A stretch of 64,000 bases of DNA from Congeria kusceri (GCA_027627225.1 CM051029.1:13619523-13683522); one strand, 5' to 3'. Positions 46,171-59,180 are shown, counted from the first letter of the stretch. The notes: generated from the sequence alone by a model not told the origin. Translations and numbers: made by a program.

Positions 46171-46421
46171 CAGGGCCCGTATTCACAAGGCTCCTTAGGG
46201 ATAACTTGAAGAGATGTCTTAAATTCAGATAACTCCATAAATCTGTATTTCATGTAATTGTGATTTTACATAAAAATGGTCCAAAAAAGTAAATATTGCT
46301 TATGTCTTTCATATTTTACTAATTGGAAAATCTTATCGTTGGATTTTATATAAATTACATAGAATTCTCACTTAATTACACCTTTGTCTAAGATATTACA
46401 AGGAGCTTTGTAAATACCGAC
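46171..46421. mobile_element. MITE with CAGGGCCCGTATTCACAA end
   Basis: The left end CAGGGCCCGTATTCACAAGG, then CTCCTTAGGGAT, is mirrored by a right end whose reverse complement is CGGTATTTACAAAGCTCCTT. The interior has no coding capacity. Sequences of this type (GGGCCCGTATTCACAAA) are common MITEs in marine invertebrates. The right terminus is eroded. Confidence 0.65.
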
Positions 46422-46730
46422 TTAGTAACGCAATGTTGTTGTCCCATTCAGTCTACGGCGTTTTATTCTGATAGTGATGTGTGTTATACAATGAAGTTTA
46501 GTTTGTATAAGCAAAGGTGCAGGAAAGAAATGAATTAGGACAGTTAATCAACTGGGTGTATAATAAGTCATGATGCTATTTAATTTTTATAATTTGTTCA
46601 TACCGGCACCAAACCTGTTATTACTTAAGGCTAACATGTTAGCACCACTCTGAACTCAGAAAAGCGATTTGGAACGTCGTTCCACGATTATTATAAATTA
46701 AGTTTGTTTTTGACTCCCCATATAAAACAG

Positions 46731-46833
46731 GTTTGACCGTATACTGCACTTTGGGCATAGTGTTTGGATGTATCGGTGTCATCTTGATGTTTGTCTGGAT
46801 TATTCTTTTGACGAAAGAAAAAAATCATGAAAG
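46731..46833 (+). CDS. Tandem TM exon 1
   Basis: Acceptor TATAAAACAG and donor GTACTG. The phase-1 frame has hydrophobic LGIVFGCIGVILMFVWIILL followed by TKEKNHE, a stop-transfer-like charged end. At 103 bases it enters in phase 1 but leaves in phase 2, so it would shift a downstream phase-1 exon. Confidence 0.45.
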
Positions 46834-47632
46834 GTACTGTATTGGTTAGCTTTTTTACCTGTTTAAACACTTGTTTTGATTTAAATAACATAATTAACGA
46901 ACTTACATAAAGCATCACTGTTATTTATAAAAACTACGCAAATTGGAATTAATATTCTTACTTTTCTTTATTTATATTCATGTAATAAGAATATCAACAC
47001 GTGAATCTTTCTGTTTTCTCTTGTTCTCTAAATGTTGCGGCCTTACCATATACATGACTTTTAGACGTGTGTAGACCATTTACTATAACTAGTGCTACAG
47101 AACTGGCAATGTATTTTTGTACCTCACTATTTGTAACATAATACCATTTACACATTTTGCTTTACATGCACGTGTTGTTAATTTCGTCCGTTTAATATTG
47201 CTTAATACATTGCTAATTCGCAGCAGACCCTTACTTTAGCATAATTCTTGCGTCAAAAGATAAATATGCTTTACTAACATAAGGATTGGATGACACGTGT
47301 GCTGTGCATCGGACCAGTATCGCTATGTTGTTGTCCCGTTCGTTCTCCGACGGCAAGTTTTGTTCTTAAAGCGATGAGGTTTATAGACTGAAGTTTGGTT
47401 TTAACAATCAAAGGCGTATGATACAGTAAAGTAGGACAGTTAATCAACCGGATGTATACTAAGTCATGATGTCATTTATTTTTCATCTTTTGTTCAAACT
47501 GGCACCAAATCTGTTATTACTTACGACCTATATTTAAGCAACAGTCTGTACTCAGATGCGCGATTTGGAACATCATATCACTCGTATTATTTAAATTGTA
47601 TTAGGCTTGTCGTTATTCTCTATATAAAACAG

Positions 47633-47731
47633 GTATGATCCCAAGATATATTCCCAGCCTTGGATCTATCGGTGTCTGCTTGTTTTTTGCGATGACTGTT
47701 CTTTTGGCAGAACGTGTCAATTGCCAAAAAG
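47633..47731 (+). CDS. Tandem TM exon 2 (phase-symmetric)
   Basis: Acceptor TATAAAACAG and donor G|GTATTG. At 99 bases it is the only copy that is phase 1 at both ends. It encodes a hydrophobic IGVCLFFAMTVLLAERVNC segment; the helix is shorter and less typical. Confidence 0.45.
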
Positions 47732-48530
47732 GTATTGTATTGGGTAGCTTATTGTTTCATGTTTGAATACATTAACGTGTTTAGATTTAAGTTACGTAAC
47801 GAACAAGCAGTAATAAACACCTTCAGCATTGAGAAAGAATATGAACATTTTAATTATTTCAATCAATATGTTTTCTTCATATTTATTTATTTATTTATAG
47901 TCATGAACAAATATCAACATAAAACAATTTGATCTTCTAATCTAAGCGGTTTCAGGATTACTAGATACATTTAAACGTGCGCGGATCACATAATATAACT
48001 TGTGCTATAGAACTGTCAATATATATTCGTAGCTCACTTTTCGGGATATAAATCCGTTTACGCATTTTGCTTAACGTGAACATGTTGCTATATACACACC
48101 TCATTTACAAACGACCTATACTTATGCATTAGTTACCATGAATCAAACATCACTTTGCGACAAAAGTGGATATGAGTTGATCACATTTAAGATTGGCTGG
48201 AACGATGGTCGGATTAGTAACACCATGTTGTTGCCCCATTTGTTCTCCAACGACATGTTTTGTTCTCAAAGCGAAGTGCGTTATGAAATAAGGTTTTGAT
48301 TTGATATAAATAGGTGCAGGATAGAAGTAAAGTAGGACGGTTAATCAACTTGATGTATATCAAGTCATGATGCCGTTCCATTGTCGTCTTTTTGTTAAAA
48401 CTAGCGCCACACCTGTTATTACTTAAGTCCTAAATGTAAGCGGATGTCTGTACTAAGATGAGCCATTTGGGACATCATTTCAAAAGTATTATTTATTTTA
48501 AGTTTGTTTTTGATTCCATATATAAAACAG

Positions 48531-48628
48531 GTGGGATGATACAAAACAATGTCGGCATAGTACTTGGATCTGTCGCTGACATGATGTTGTTAGTGGCCTG
48601 TTGTTTACTTATGATGAGGGCTCTACAG
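48531..48628 (+). CDS. Tandem TM exon 3
   Basis: Acceptor TATAAAACAG and donor CAG|GTACTG. It reads GIVLGSVADMMLLVACCLLM then MRALQ. At 98 bases it leaves in phase 0, so it would change the reading frame of any shared downstream exon. Confidence 0.45.
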
Positions 48629-49062
48629 GTACTGTATTGACTAGCCTATTGTTACATGTTTGATTAATTGTTTATAGTTAAAGTACTTAAAAACAAGAAG
48701 TAATACAGAATCCTTATTATTTATAAAAAATAGGCAATTGAAAATGTATATGCTTTCTTCTTCTGTATTTATATTCGTGTTATATTATTAACTTGTGAAT
48801 ATTTGAACTTGTATTCTAACGGTTTCCGCATTATCACATATTTTTAGAAGTTTGCGGATGACTGAATATAACTAGTGCTATAGAACTATAAAATATATTC
48901 GCATTTCACTATATGAACTGGAATTCCGTTTACGTGTTCTGCTTTACATGCACAGGTTGTTTATTGCTTATACTGCTTAATAGACGACTGATTTGCATTT
49001 GTGCCATGAATCAAGAATGAGTGCCATGAATCAAGAATGAGTGCCATGAATAAAGAATGAGT

Positions 49063-51110
49063 CTACCGTCAAGTATTAGTTATGGGTGCTAAATTAAAAT
49101 TTGGCTGAAACAAAGGGTGTAGAAGCGTGCACGTTACGTATGCAATTATGTTGTTTTTTCGAAAAATAGTTGTTACACGTAAGCGTTAATAGCTCAAATG
49201 AAAATTGTGTACACAAATATTTCTACACTTGCGAGTACGAACATTTATATGTTAGTGTTATAGAAAGTGAAGTCATTATTTGATTGATCAATTCATTGCT
49301 TTAACTAGTTTATAATTTGTCTTCATGTTTATACTAAAACAAAATGTGTATTGTTTTTGTTGCAAATCAGGTATTTAAGATCGAGATTATTTTGTTTACT
49401 TAAATTTATATTATGACTATATAAATTATGTATACGTGTTAAGCAGTCACGTTAGTCGGGTTTTAATCAGCACATGTTATTAGTATTGTAAGTTAGGTTC
49501 ATGTTCTCGTTAAAGGGAGGTAAATCATACAAACTTGAAAGCATGCACTAAATAAATGGAATATGCATTTAAAATACAGCGTCTGTATGGGACTAAACAA
49601 GTCCTTAGAAACATATTAATACGACTTATATTAAGAAGAATTAAAATGGATATTATATCGGGTCAGATACCAGAGGAATTGCCTAACTTGTAAAGTAAAA
49701 TCCCAGTATTTAAGTTCTTGAATCACTCATGGAATTGGACTTATCAGTCAGTTAATTCATGCTGGTATATTTTGATTATCTAATGAATGCATTCTTTAAT
49801 AGAGAATTCATTTTCGGATCCAGTTCTGTTCATTTTAAAACAGGTTGCTTAGATAGTGAATTAACAGCAGTTCACAACAAGAGTTATTGCCTCTTTGTTG
49901 CAAAATATAAATTGTATTGAATGCATGTTTGGTCTGAAATATACGTTTTATGCAATCTTTACAGTCACGTAAATTCGTGTAAACATGCGTATAATCATAG
50001 GCAAGACTAGAGTTTTAATTCCAGGGTACTACTCGTTCCAATGGTCCAAGTTTTAGCTCATTGTTTGAACTGATTGCTGATCATAATATTCAAAGTCGTC
50101 AATAGTGGTCGATTGGACTATATCATTTCAGGGTTTTTTTTTTTTTTTTTTTAATTCATGTGTTTGAAAGCAATGGCGTAGATCTAAATGTTACACCCGA
50201 TAATAATTAATATTCCCAATGTGTTAAACAATGGTCGATTAAACATTTTCAATAAAATGCCATACACAATTTATATAACATTTAATATTGTCAGCTTGAT
50301 TTCGCTTAACGATACATTGAATTAATTTAGATACTAGTCATTCAAAAAACAATTGATTACAATTTCAGTAAATTTTAAAAACAAATTATGTCATGCTGTG
50401 ACAGAAAAATTGGCTGAACATTCTCAATGAATTTTCATAGTGGCAAAGCAATAGTGATTTATTTTAAAAGATTGGATACGTTGCTATGAATTGCAATAAT
50501 ATAACACTAACATTGTACAATAAATAAGAAACACACTAATGATAATTGTGTATTATATAATGATTGCATATTCATTTCGGCATCTTTAAATTTAACTTAC
50601 ATGATTTTCATTTTTAAGTGAGCAAGATTCAATAGACAGATCCGGGTTTTGCTACGGAAAGTGTAAACTCCTCCCCAGCTATTGTTAAAGGAATAATTTA
50701 TTTTCATCGAAAAACACAAACATAAGTCTGTAGTATGTTTTATACATTGACTGTGCACAATAAATATTATTAAGATTATTAAGATTAATAGTATTTTAAC
50801 CCATATCTCGCCACTCAGAAAAAAAAAACGCTATGTAAAATATTGCACATTCTAAAAGGCATTTTTTTAACATTACCAAGGAAGTATAATTGACATTGAA
50901 ATTCAATTAAATTTAATGTTTTAGCAATATTGACGAAACAATCCCAACATTAGAGTATGAATATCCGTGTTTAATTACGAATGTCGTTTTATGATGTTTC
51001 AAACAAGAAATACCATCTTCTTTCGATGACAAACATTCACGTGTATTGTGTTTTGCGGTGTTTCAAAACAGTTGATAGGATGTGGCACCTTGGTCTTACA
51101 TTGAAGTTAC
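49063..51110. other. Non-coding sequence, poly(T) tract
   Basis: Contains T17 at about 50136-50152 and no supported gene. A phase-1 frame after AAAACAG at 49843 is open for about 24 codons only. No tail exon for the TM array was found. Confidence 0.35.
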
Positions 51111-51114
51111 ATTA

Positions 51115-52110
51115 ATTAGGTTTTTGTGGTAATGTATTAGCCTGGATAAAACATGACTTATCGAATCCTACACAAAAGGTTTTCGTAGGGTCAGCTTTAA
51201 CCGCTGAACTTACAATAAACACAGATGTACAACAAGGTTCTGTTTTAGATCCATTGTTTTTTCACACACGTTAACGACATAGTTGAAAATCGTTTAAGCA
51301 TTACACGACTGTTTGCTGATTACACGTCTCTCGCATGAAAAAAGTGACTTTGAAGGCATTCTTTATTCAATATGTCAGTTGTTGAAAACCTGGTAGTGGA
51401 TTTTAACTCGCATACAACTGACGCCATTTTACTTGCATCACACCCCAATATTAATAATCCATGTTTTATATTTGAAAACATCCCCATCAAATGTGTACAG
51501 ACACATAAACGAACTGGAATTACTTTTAGCAATTATGGTAAGTGGCACGGTCAAATCAAAAACATTACACCTACTGCTTTAAACATTATAGGTTATTTCA
51601 AAATACATGTATTCCCGGAATCCAGAAACACCCTTAATCAGTTGTATATTTCTTACTTAAGACCAATATTAAATCATACTTGTGTGATTTGGGATGGTTG
51701 CAAATTATATAAAAAACAAACGTTATATAAAATTTAAAAGGAAACTGCAATAATAGTTTTTCGCCTAACTAGATCGGTTTTATGAAGATAATAGTATCCA
51801 TAAACTAACTGGTTAAATTTGGAAGATCGTAGGCGTTATAAAAACTTGTCACGATATACAAAATGCATCATAACGATTGTCCTGATTTTCTCAGAAATCT
51901 CTTACCTAAGACGGTAAATCAGGTGACTTCTTACAGCTTAAGTAATTTCTCAGATTATATAACTGTACGAAGGAGAACGCAACTTTGCTCACAGTCTTTT
52001 ATTCACTCTTCTATCAATATGTGGAATAAACTGCATATAGATTTTGGTAACATTGACTATCTAAATTCAAAGTTATTTACAAACCTTGCTTTTCAAATGT
52101 AACAAAGTTC
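51115..52110 (+). pseudogene. Truncated LINE (jockey/CR1-like reverse transcriptase)
   Basis: Fragments in several frames, in RT order: TDVQQGSVLDPLFF (matrix of the QGS block), LFADYTS (the YADD catalytic block, altered), then LSYLRP-like IHVFPESRNTLNQLYISYLR, PILNHTCVIWDGC and SQSFIHSSINMWNKL. These match the second half of the RT and the C-terminal region of jockey-type elements. The 5' half is missing and stops and frameshifts are frequent. The YADD motif reads ADYT, which would kill activity. Confidence 0.75.
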
Positions 52111-52598
52111 CCGATTATTATCTTATTGGGAAGAAGTTTGAATCAGTTAAACACGCACGACTTATAAACATTTGTAGCAATTTGAATTTCTATTTATATC
52201 AAAACCATCTGTTAGCATTACCAACATGTGCATGCGTCTATATTTTAGAAGATGTCAATCATTATTTTTTAATTGTCAGCGCACCGGAACCGGGGCCAAT
52301 GCTACATCGGGTCATTTAACTACCATCCAAGGTGCACATACCAATGTTGACATACGGACCTTTCTACGCGACGCAATCGACTCCCTCCGCAAATCAGAAG
52401 ACATCCTATTCAGTCAAACTTCACTTCAATAATAAAATCAACCAAGGCGAAACCAACAGCGAATCAATCCAAATCACGGTCTGTAAGTAGTGCACGTGGT
52501 GCACGAAATCACACCAAAAACAACTCTAATTCTAACGGGACAGCTACTTCACCTTCGCTGGCGGTCAATAAATAGGACTGTCGTAGCGGCCAGAGTGT

Positions 52599-53260
52599 GA
52601 ATGGCTTCATATGTGAATTGTTGAATGTACAAGGCCTTGTAACGAAAAATAATAAGTTTATATTGTCGCATAGCGATTCACACCTATGGATTAAGATTGA
52701 TGAGCATTTTTTTAAACAATCGAATCACTTGTTTGTATGATTATGCTATATTGTACCAACTAACTCAAGTAGAAATTATCTTATTGAAAATAATATATTT
52801 GATGTTAAACAAGGTAATATGCTTTGTATAAGAGAGAAATGTGGTGATGTTAACTGTTCATTTATGGTTTTAGGAGATTTAAATTCGCGTGTCGGCATGT
52901 TAAGTGACTTTGTTCAAACCGATAACTTAGATCTTCACAAGCAGAATATTTTACCTGACGATTATAGCTCAGACAATACATTGCCAAGAAATTCAGCTGA
53001 TTCATCAGTAAATCAAAATGAGCGTGTTTTAATTGACATGTTGATTCACACAGGTTAAAGAATAGCATATGGTCGTGTAGGCGAGGATATTGGATCGTAT
53101 ACTAATGTCGGTAGAAATGAATCAAGTGTTGTTGATTACTGTATTGTTGACGAATGTTTTTTAAAGTCATTAACCCAATGTAAGGTGCATAGTCCTAACA
53201 TTTTATCTGATAATTTGCCCTATTTTGTTTTGATTGTAAAGATTATTCAATGCAAACTAA
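52599..53260 (+). pseudogene. LINE endonuclease (APE-type) remnant
   Basis: The frame from 52599 is open except for a TGA near 52738. GDLNSR is the metal-binding Asp-Asn block of exonuclease-endonuclease-phosphatase folds. SVVDY and ILSDNLPYF correspond to the later VDY and SDH blocks, the last with His replaced by Asn, which would disable catalysis. Confidence 0.65.
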
Positions 53261-54002
53261 TTGAACATATCCTGCAAACTATGAAAGGATTTCATATAGT
53301 TTTATGTGGGATAACGAACAATAGGATCTATATAAGCAATCCCTATCTTGTTCTTTCTTCATTAACAATTTATCGCGATTGGACAACACTATTAAAATGA
53401 GACATCATGTTAAGACATTGACTCAAGTCTTAATAAATTCCTTGAAAGAATACATTACATATGCAAGCCTCTATTCTGTAAAAAACACATCCATCATAAA
53501 TTTAATAAAATAACTAGTAACCGTTTTAAACACAATAATTTATGTAACGAAATGCATGCAGATGATAAAATATTTTTTTATAAAACATTAAATAACTTTA
53601 GAAAAAATAATTCTGAAGAAAATAGGCACTTATGACTGCGGCAAGAAGTAAATACAAGAGAAGCGTGCGGAAACTGCACTTTATCAGCTAAAGGATAATT
53701 AAATACAATTTAATAAAGGTAAATAAATAAACGCAAAATATTATTGGAATTTATTAAAGGAGGGCAATTTTAAACACAGGCAAACTAAGCTGACTATAGA
53801 TACTTTTACACAATATTTTAGATCTATAAATGATACTAATGATTGATTTTTTTTCTAGGCAGACGACGATATTATTTATTTTAATAACAATATAATGCAA
53901 ACTGATTTAAATTTTATGTTTTAGGAAATCGACACTCCTGTTACTATTGAAGAAATACCCAAAGGATATTAAAATGACCCGAATAATTTTAGATGGATAA
54001 CT

Positions 54003-54903
54003 TTGTTAAGTGTCATGGGTAAATTGTTCACAAATTTGATAAATAGTAGGCTATCAAACAGGGCTGACAATTACCATGTATTGCTTGAAGCCCAAGCTGG
54101 ATTTCGGGCAAAAATGGGAACAACGGATAACGGATTTGCACTTCAAGGTTTAATAACACATATTTTTAATCAAGACAAGCAGTTATATTGTTGTTTTATT
54201 GAGTTTACAAAGACATTTGATTACATTGTAAGGGATAACCTACAAAAGGGGTACAACATATACAGGCTCGATATTCGAGGACGACTGTTTACAGTTATAA
54301 AATCAATTTATACTCATGTGTACACACAAGTAAAACACCCGAATGATATCTGCATTTGAGAGTTATTTAGGTCTAAGACAAGGAGAGTGTTTGTCCCCGA
54401 TTATTTTTTCTTTGTATATCAATGACCTGGAGGATATATAATTTTCAAAAGGTGAAAGTGATATTGATATTGTTATGCTAAAAGTCTTCCTACTCATGTA
54501 TGCGGACGATATTTTAATTGTTTCTGATTCTCCGCAAAATCTTCAAAATAATCTTGACATTCTTTGTGATTACTTTAAAACCTGGAAGCTGAAGGTTAAT
54601 ATTAGCAAAACAAAAGTATTAATATTCAGACAAGGTGGAAGAATAAATCAAGACCTGCATTTTCTATACAACGCAAATATTGAAATTGTTAATAAATGTA
54701 CGTATCTTGAAATTGTATTTACAGCAGGGGGGTCATTTCAAGAAGAAATCCAGACATTAACTGGGCAGCCTCAAAAAGCTATTCTTAAGCTTAAACAGTA
54801 CCTAAGTAAGTTTGTTAATATAGCCACAGATCACAAAATGGAGCTTTTTTACAAGCTTGTTAAACCAATATTACTATATGGCTCTGAAGTTTGGGGATTT
54901 TAA
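54003..54903 (+). pseudogene. LINE reverse transcriptase remnant
   Basis: Two frames (54003-54359 and 54475-54903) plus the linking piece GLRQGECLSPIIFSLYIND in between cover RT blocks 2 to 7, including catalytic YADD (54496-54507). An Asp expected in the FTKTFDYI block is present. A frameshift near 54350 and a stop near 54440 break the protein. Confidence 0.75.
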
Positions 54904-55736
54904 AAATGGCGCACATAGAACGAGTGCGTACAATGTTTATGAAATATATATATACGTGTCAAAATTAGCACACAAGATGACTTTATATTATCAGAGACAG
55001 AGAGACTTGACTTTTTAACTATGAGTAAAATGAATATGATAAAGTACTGTTTTAAGGTGATCTGTTCTCCGGAACATAATTTCATTAAAATGATTGCTAG
55101 ACGATATTGAAAGTAACCACAAAAAGACTAACTGGGCAGTTTAGGTCAAATCTATTCTTTGAGATTCTATCATGTCTGGTTGGCACTAGGTGTTGGTGAT
55201 CTATACGGTTTCTTTTCCGTATTTAAACAAAGAATGACTGACAATATTGCCCAAGGTGTAGAAGGAAGCATAAATGGCTCTTCAAGGCCATTATTTTCTA
55301 ATTTTACCTGAAATGTGTTAACATTGAGAAGTATAGAATTTCACTCAGTTAGTTAAGATTGTCGTCACACAGATTACTTATTGAGACGGGAAGGTGGAAT
55401 GATACTGATCTTATTAATAGAGTTTGCCCAGTTTTCCATGTTCTCGACGATGAATATCATTTTATTTTTGAATGTAACCTATACTCACAAATAAGACAAA
55501 AATACATACCAGTATATATTATAGACGTCACCCAAGCATGTTTAAAGCCAGAGAGTTATTTTCCTCAAAGAATCCAAATACTATTAAGTTACTAGCTGTT
55601 TATGCATATAGGGCGTTTGAAATGAGAAACAAAGTCAACCTATGTTACTCACGTCATTTAATACTATTGCATTATGTCTTATACAGTACATATCACTTAT
55701 ACGTAATAGTTATGTACATATTTTGTTTTTCTGTGT

Positions 55737-56290
55737 GTGTATAAGCATGAGAATACAGTACATATTACATTTATGTATTACTTAAATATAAATTATCTGT
55801 GTAAAGTATGGGAATGCTGTACTTGTTACTTGTATGTATTACTTAAATATCAATAAGTTTTGTTAAGCATTTGAATACAGTACTGATAACTTGTATTTAT
55901 TACTTATATTAAAATTATTGTATAACTGAGATATACAATATTTTTGGAAAACATGATACTAAACAAGATATTTATTTTTTATTTTTGTATTACTTACATT
56001 TGACTTGCTTTTGTAAAACATGATAATACAATTCAAATCGCTTCTATATATGATTTACATATAAACAATTTTTGTTAATCATGAAAACACTGTACAGTAT
56101 TCTTTTATGTATTGCTTTGATAATTATAAAAAAAAATTTAAAGCATGAAACTACAGTACAGATAAATTGTATGAATTACTCAGAAATTATTCTTGTAAAG
56201 CTTGAGAATACAGTTCAGATTTCTTTCAGCTATTACAATTTATATAATATATTTCCTTTTTCAAAGCATGATAATATTTGTTGTTCCCAT
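55737..56290. repeat. 61-base tandem repeat in the LINE 3' region
   Basis: About eight diverged units with AAGCATGA(G)AATACAGTAC and TTGTATGTATTACTTA blocks. Starts fall near 55737, 55798, 55859, 55919, 56010, 56072, 56140 and 56189. Confidence 0.65.
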
Positions 56291-56392
56291 TGTAAAATTG
56301 TATAATTGTTATTATCATGACGATCAGGGGCCATGTTGGCCTTATGTCGTAATTTATATGCAACATTGTAAAAATCTTGAATAAACTATCTA

Positions 56393-57779
56393 TTTATCTA
56401 TATATCTACAAACAGTCGACAACACGCTTCAAACACACATTTTATTTAACTTGTAATCATTCGTACTATATTACCAGTTTATCAATTCTTGTTAATTACG
56501 GACAAGGCAACACAACACATACATCCGTTTCTTTGTATATATTTAAATGTATTAATGCTATTACTTTGACGTTCTTTTAAGTTCCTTCTTTTTTCAATTA
56601 TCATGTTCTATTCGTTCTATTCAATATATCCTTTTGTATTCTTTAGTTTGTTATAAATACCGTTATTTCCTTAATGTATTTTTCAGTTATGTTTAACCAA
56701 CCAATCATGTTTGTTTACTTGTGTATTTCAATATTCAGGGGCGAACCGCCAGTAATGTATAAATAACTTTTAGTTCAACCCCTTTTTCTCTCTATATGCT
56801 GTATGAGTTTATTTGTACCATGGTTGATGTAAAATATAGTTACACGATGGAAATAAAATATGTTTAAACGTAAAGTGTGTAGAACAACAACTTTAACTCT
56901 TCCACCGATGGTGATTGTTTCATGGCCTTGTTTCAAGTTAGGAAATTCATTTTGACAAAGAATTTCTAACATACATGTCTAAAAAACTATAGAACATAGA
57001 GGCTTAAAACTTGGTAAATAAAGTTTGTACAATCAAAATACTTATTCAGTATAATCAAATTTAATGTGCAGAACAAGAATCGTAACTCTGTCGTGCATAG
57101 TGATTATTGTATGTTATTTGTAACTTGATTTTGTTGCATTATAATGCACTTTTCTAACATGTTTTGAAAAAACAGTCAGTGACGTCACTTAAACTAAGTG
57201 TGTTCATCAGACGAGCGATAGCACCACTAGCAGAGCTTTTGTGTATTGTGTTCAAACTTCCTTGTATAAAATATATTCGATATACTAAGTTTGTATCTTA
57301 TTTTAATAAAAGTCCGCATTTTCGCAAAATAACGTCGATATTAACTCCATTAATGAAGATTCTGTCAGAGGACAATGAGAGCAAGTGGTATACGTCTGCC
57401 TACAATGTTTAATCAGTTACGGTCATAGATGTTCATATATATGTAGAGATCATTGAAAGGACGTACGCAGTATAAACAATCATAACTTTGACATCTGCAC
57501 TTACTCTTAAATATTTATTCTTTCTTCACCAATTACTTACTGGAGATTTAAGCATGTGGTGGAAAGTCACACACTTTGTGTCTTAAAACGCTCATATCTA
57601 AAAACGCTTTAAAGGGAATTCAACTCGAAAGTCTTTAAATGCTAGAATCTGTGCAGAGAATGCGCATAAAGTCTAGACACAGTATCAGAATTTTAAATAT
57701 TTTCTGAATGAATGACCTCTTTTTAATTGTCTTGTACATGTTGTTACTCGAGTAATATAAAAGGGATTCCGGTGAAACT
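56393..57779. other. Non-coding sequence
   Basis: ORFs at 56377-56580, 56775-56972 (-) and 57164-57412 have no recognisable domain. Confidence 0.35.
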
Positions 57780-58400
57780 TCATTAATATGACTAAGGACA
57801 TTGAATCCAGCAAGAATCATAATTTTGGCACAGTCCATTATTGTGATTTATTCGAATGCAATTGGCCTAAGTGTCTGATATGCACCAGTCAGTTTATATG
57901 TCATGTATTTATAGCAAGTGTTCCTTGTAGCGTTCTCAAGCGATCTACTTTAATACCGCTGCCCCTCATTATTAATGTTAATGACATGTCTGTTAATGTC
58001 TAATAAACTATTTGTATATGCTGTGACTCTGCTACACTTGCTTCTGCTAAAACTAAGCAATGCATTGAAAACATTTTGGGCAACGACATTAATTTCGTCA
58101 GCTAATGCTTATTAGCAATACATTATCTCAACACCTCGAAAAACCACAGTCCATACTATGATAAATTTGATATTTATTACAATGGTCAGCATATATAGTT
58201 CAAATCTTCAGTGAGGTGTATTGAAGTCAATATTTATCAAAATGTGCCTGTTGCTTTTTAGGCTAATATAATATTCAAATTTTACTACCATAAAAGTTAC
58301 TTATATTTCTCACTTAGCAAACCATATGCTTATAGTATTTTCAACGATCAAGTGTCATTTTGACTTTGTTATCATCAGCCGGAATTAATTGTTTAACAGT
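57780..58400 (+). pseudogene. LINE reverse-transcriptase remnant
   Basis: RSTLIPLPLIINVNDMSVNV near 57940-58000 matches the QGSxLGPLLFxxYINDM block of LINE RTs. A YADD-like position follows directly as YAVTL, then a frame with SATLASAK. Later fragments include AGINCLTVDFHVS. Many stops; only the core RT is recognisable. Confidence 0.5.
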
Positions 58401-58448
58401 TGACTTCCATGTGTCCTTCTTGACATATAATGTTGAATTACGCGAATC

Positions 58449-58645
58449 ATTTATTTATGCATGCATTGTATTTTAAGTTGGTTTATATCTTGATAGGAGA
58501 TACAATGTTAATTGACGAGGCTAATTTATAAATGTATACATTGTATTTTATGTTGTGTGTATGGCCTGATAGGACTTATAATTTTGATTGACCTGGCTCA
58601 TTTATAAATGTATACATTGTATTTTAAGTTGTTTGTATCTCTTAA
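58449..58645. repeat. 76-base tandem repeat, about 2.5 copies
   Basis: CATTGTATTTTAAGTTG-like blocks at 58463, 58539 and 58614 with TGATAGGA and AATTGAC(G/C) between. It follows the RT remnant and may be its 3' region, as with the LINE at 52.3-56.4 kb. Confidence 0.65.
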
Positions 58646-58691
58646 TAATGTTATATTGTCAGGCTACTGTCTATTTATGTTGAAATCTATA

Positions 58692-58769
58692 TATCTGTCT
58701 GTCTGTCTGTCTGTCCATCCGTCCGTCTGTCTGTCTGTCGGTCTGTCTGTCTGTCTGTCTGTCTTTCCC

Positions 58770-58808
<39 letters not shown>

Positions 58809-58850
58809 TTCTGTCTTTCTGATGTTAGTCTGTCTGATGTCTGTCTGTCT
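58692..58850. repeat. (CTGT)n tetranucleotide microsatellite
   Basis: CTGTCTGTCTGT with CCGT, CCAT and TTCC interruptions. The Cys/Leu/Ser/Val-rich + ORF and Arg/Gln/Thr/Asp-rich minus ORF are artefacts. Confidence 0.95.
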
Positions 58851-58859
58851 TTGTCCTAG

Positions 58860-59180
58860 GTTTCCGATGTGTAGGTGAAATACCATCCATTAACGCTTCA
58901 CAATGTATGGTTGATAGTGTTCTTGTTCAAGATATCAATGCTTAGTACATACTGTTACAATTTCTTTGAAAACTTTGAAAATGTATTAAGCGATCAGAAT
59001 TGTATGAACAACCGTTTCTTTCGAGAACATGTATAACGTGTATGTAATGTGTTGGGGAGGAAACCTAAACTACCGAAAAGTACCTCGGTGGATCTTTATA
59101 AAAATAGAGCGCTACAGGTAAATGACTTTTTCAGAACAATGGTCAGCTGTGTTAGAATCATAATTATAAATAAACGGCAT
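58860..59180. other. Non-coding sequence
   Basis: Nothing recognised. Confidence 0.35.

Larger units (their letters stand above)
46422..49062 (+). repeat. Three tandem copies of an about 890-base unit, each with a TM exon
   Basis: Landmarks recur at about 890-base spacing. ATGTTGTTGTCCC-like blocks lie at 46433, 47324 and 48221; AGGACAGTTAATCAAC-like at 46537, 47434 and 48334; TATAAAACAG|G at 46721, 47623 and 48521; GTACTGTATTGG-like donors at 46834, 47732 and 48629. The copies have diverged, so the duplication is not recent. A 21-base direct repeat (GAATCAAGAATGAGTGCCAT, about three copies) ends the last unit near 49003-49062. Confidence 0.8.
52270..56392 (+). mobile_element. Degraded LINE with endonuclease, RT and 3' tandem repeats
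   Basis: A near full-length but broken non-LTR retrotransposon. Part of ORF1 may lie at 52270-52580. The endonuclease region spans about 52600-53260 (LNVQGLVTKNN; MVLGDLNSRVGMLSDF; SVVDYCIVDE; ILSDNLPYFVL). The RT spans about 54003-54903 (EAQAGFRAKMGTTDNG; GLRQGECLSPIIFSLYINDL; YADDILIVSD; ILLYGSEVWGF). A C-terminal Cys/His-like region lies at 55359-55595 (SSHRLLIETGRWND; DDEYHFIFEC). Between 53400 and 53990 the frame is heavily decayed. Unlike the 51.1 kb element it keeps YADD. The 3' end has 61-base tandem repeats and AATAAACTATCTATTTATC near 56380-56400. Clade not assigned. Confidence 0.75.

Noticed and set aside
49843..49920. Open phase-1 frame after AAAACAG as a tail for the TM array
   Set aside because: Only about 24 codons with no tyrosine motif and no downstream support.
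57164..57412. Plus-strand 82-residue ORF
   Set aside because: No recognisable domain and isolated among LINE debris.
58608..58886. Cys/Ser/Val-rich (+) and Asp/Arg/Gln-rich (-) ORFs
   Set aside because: Translations of the CTGT microsatellite.
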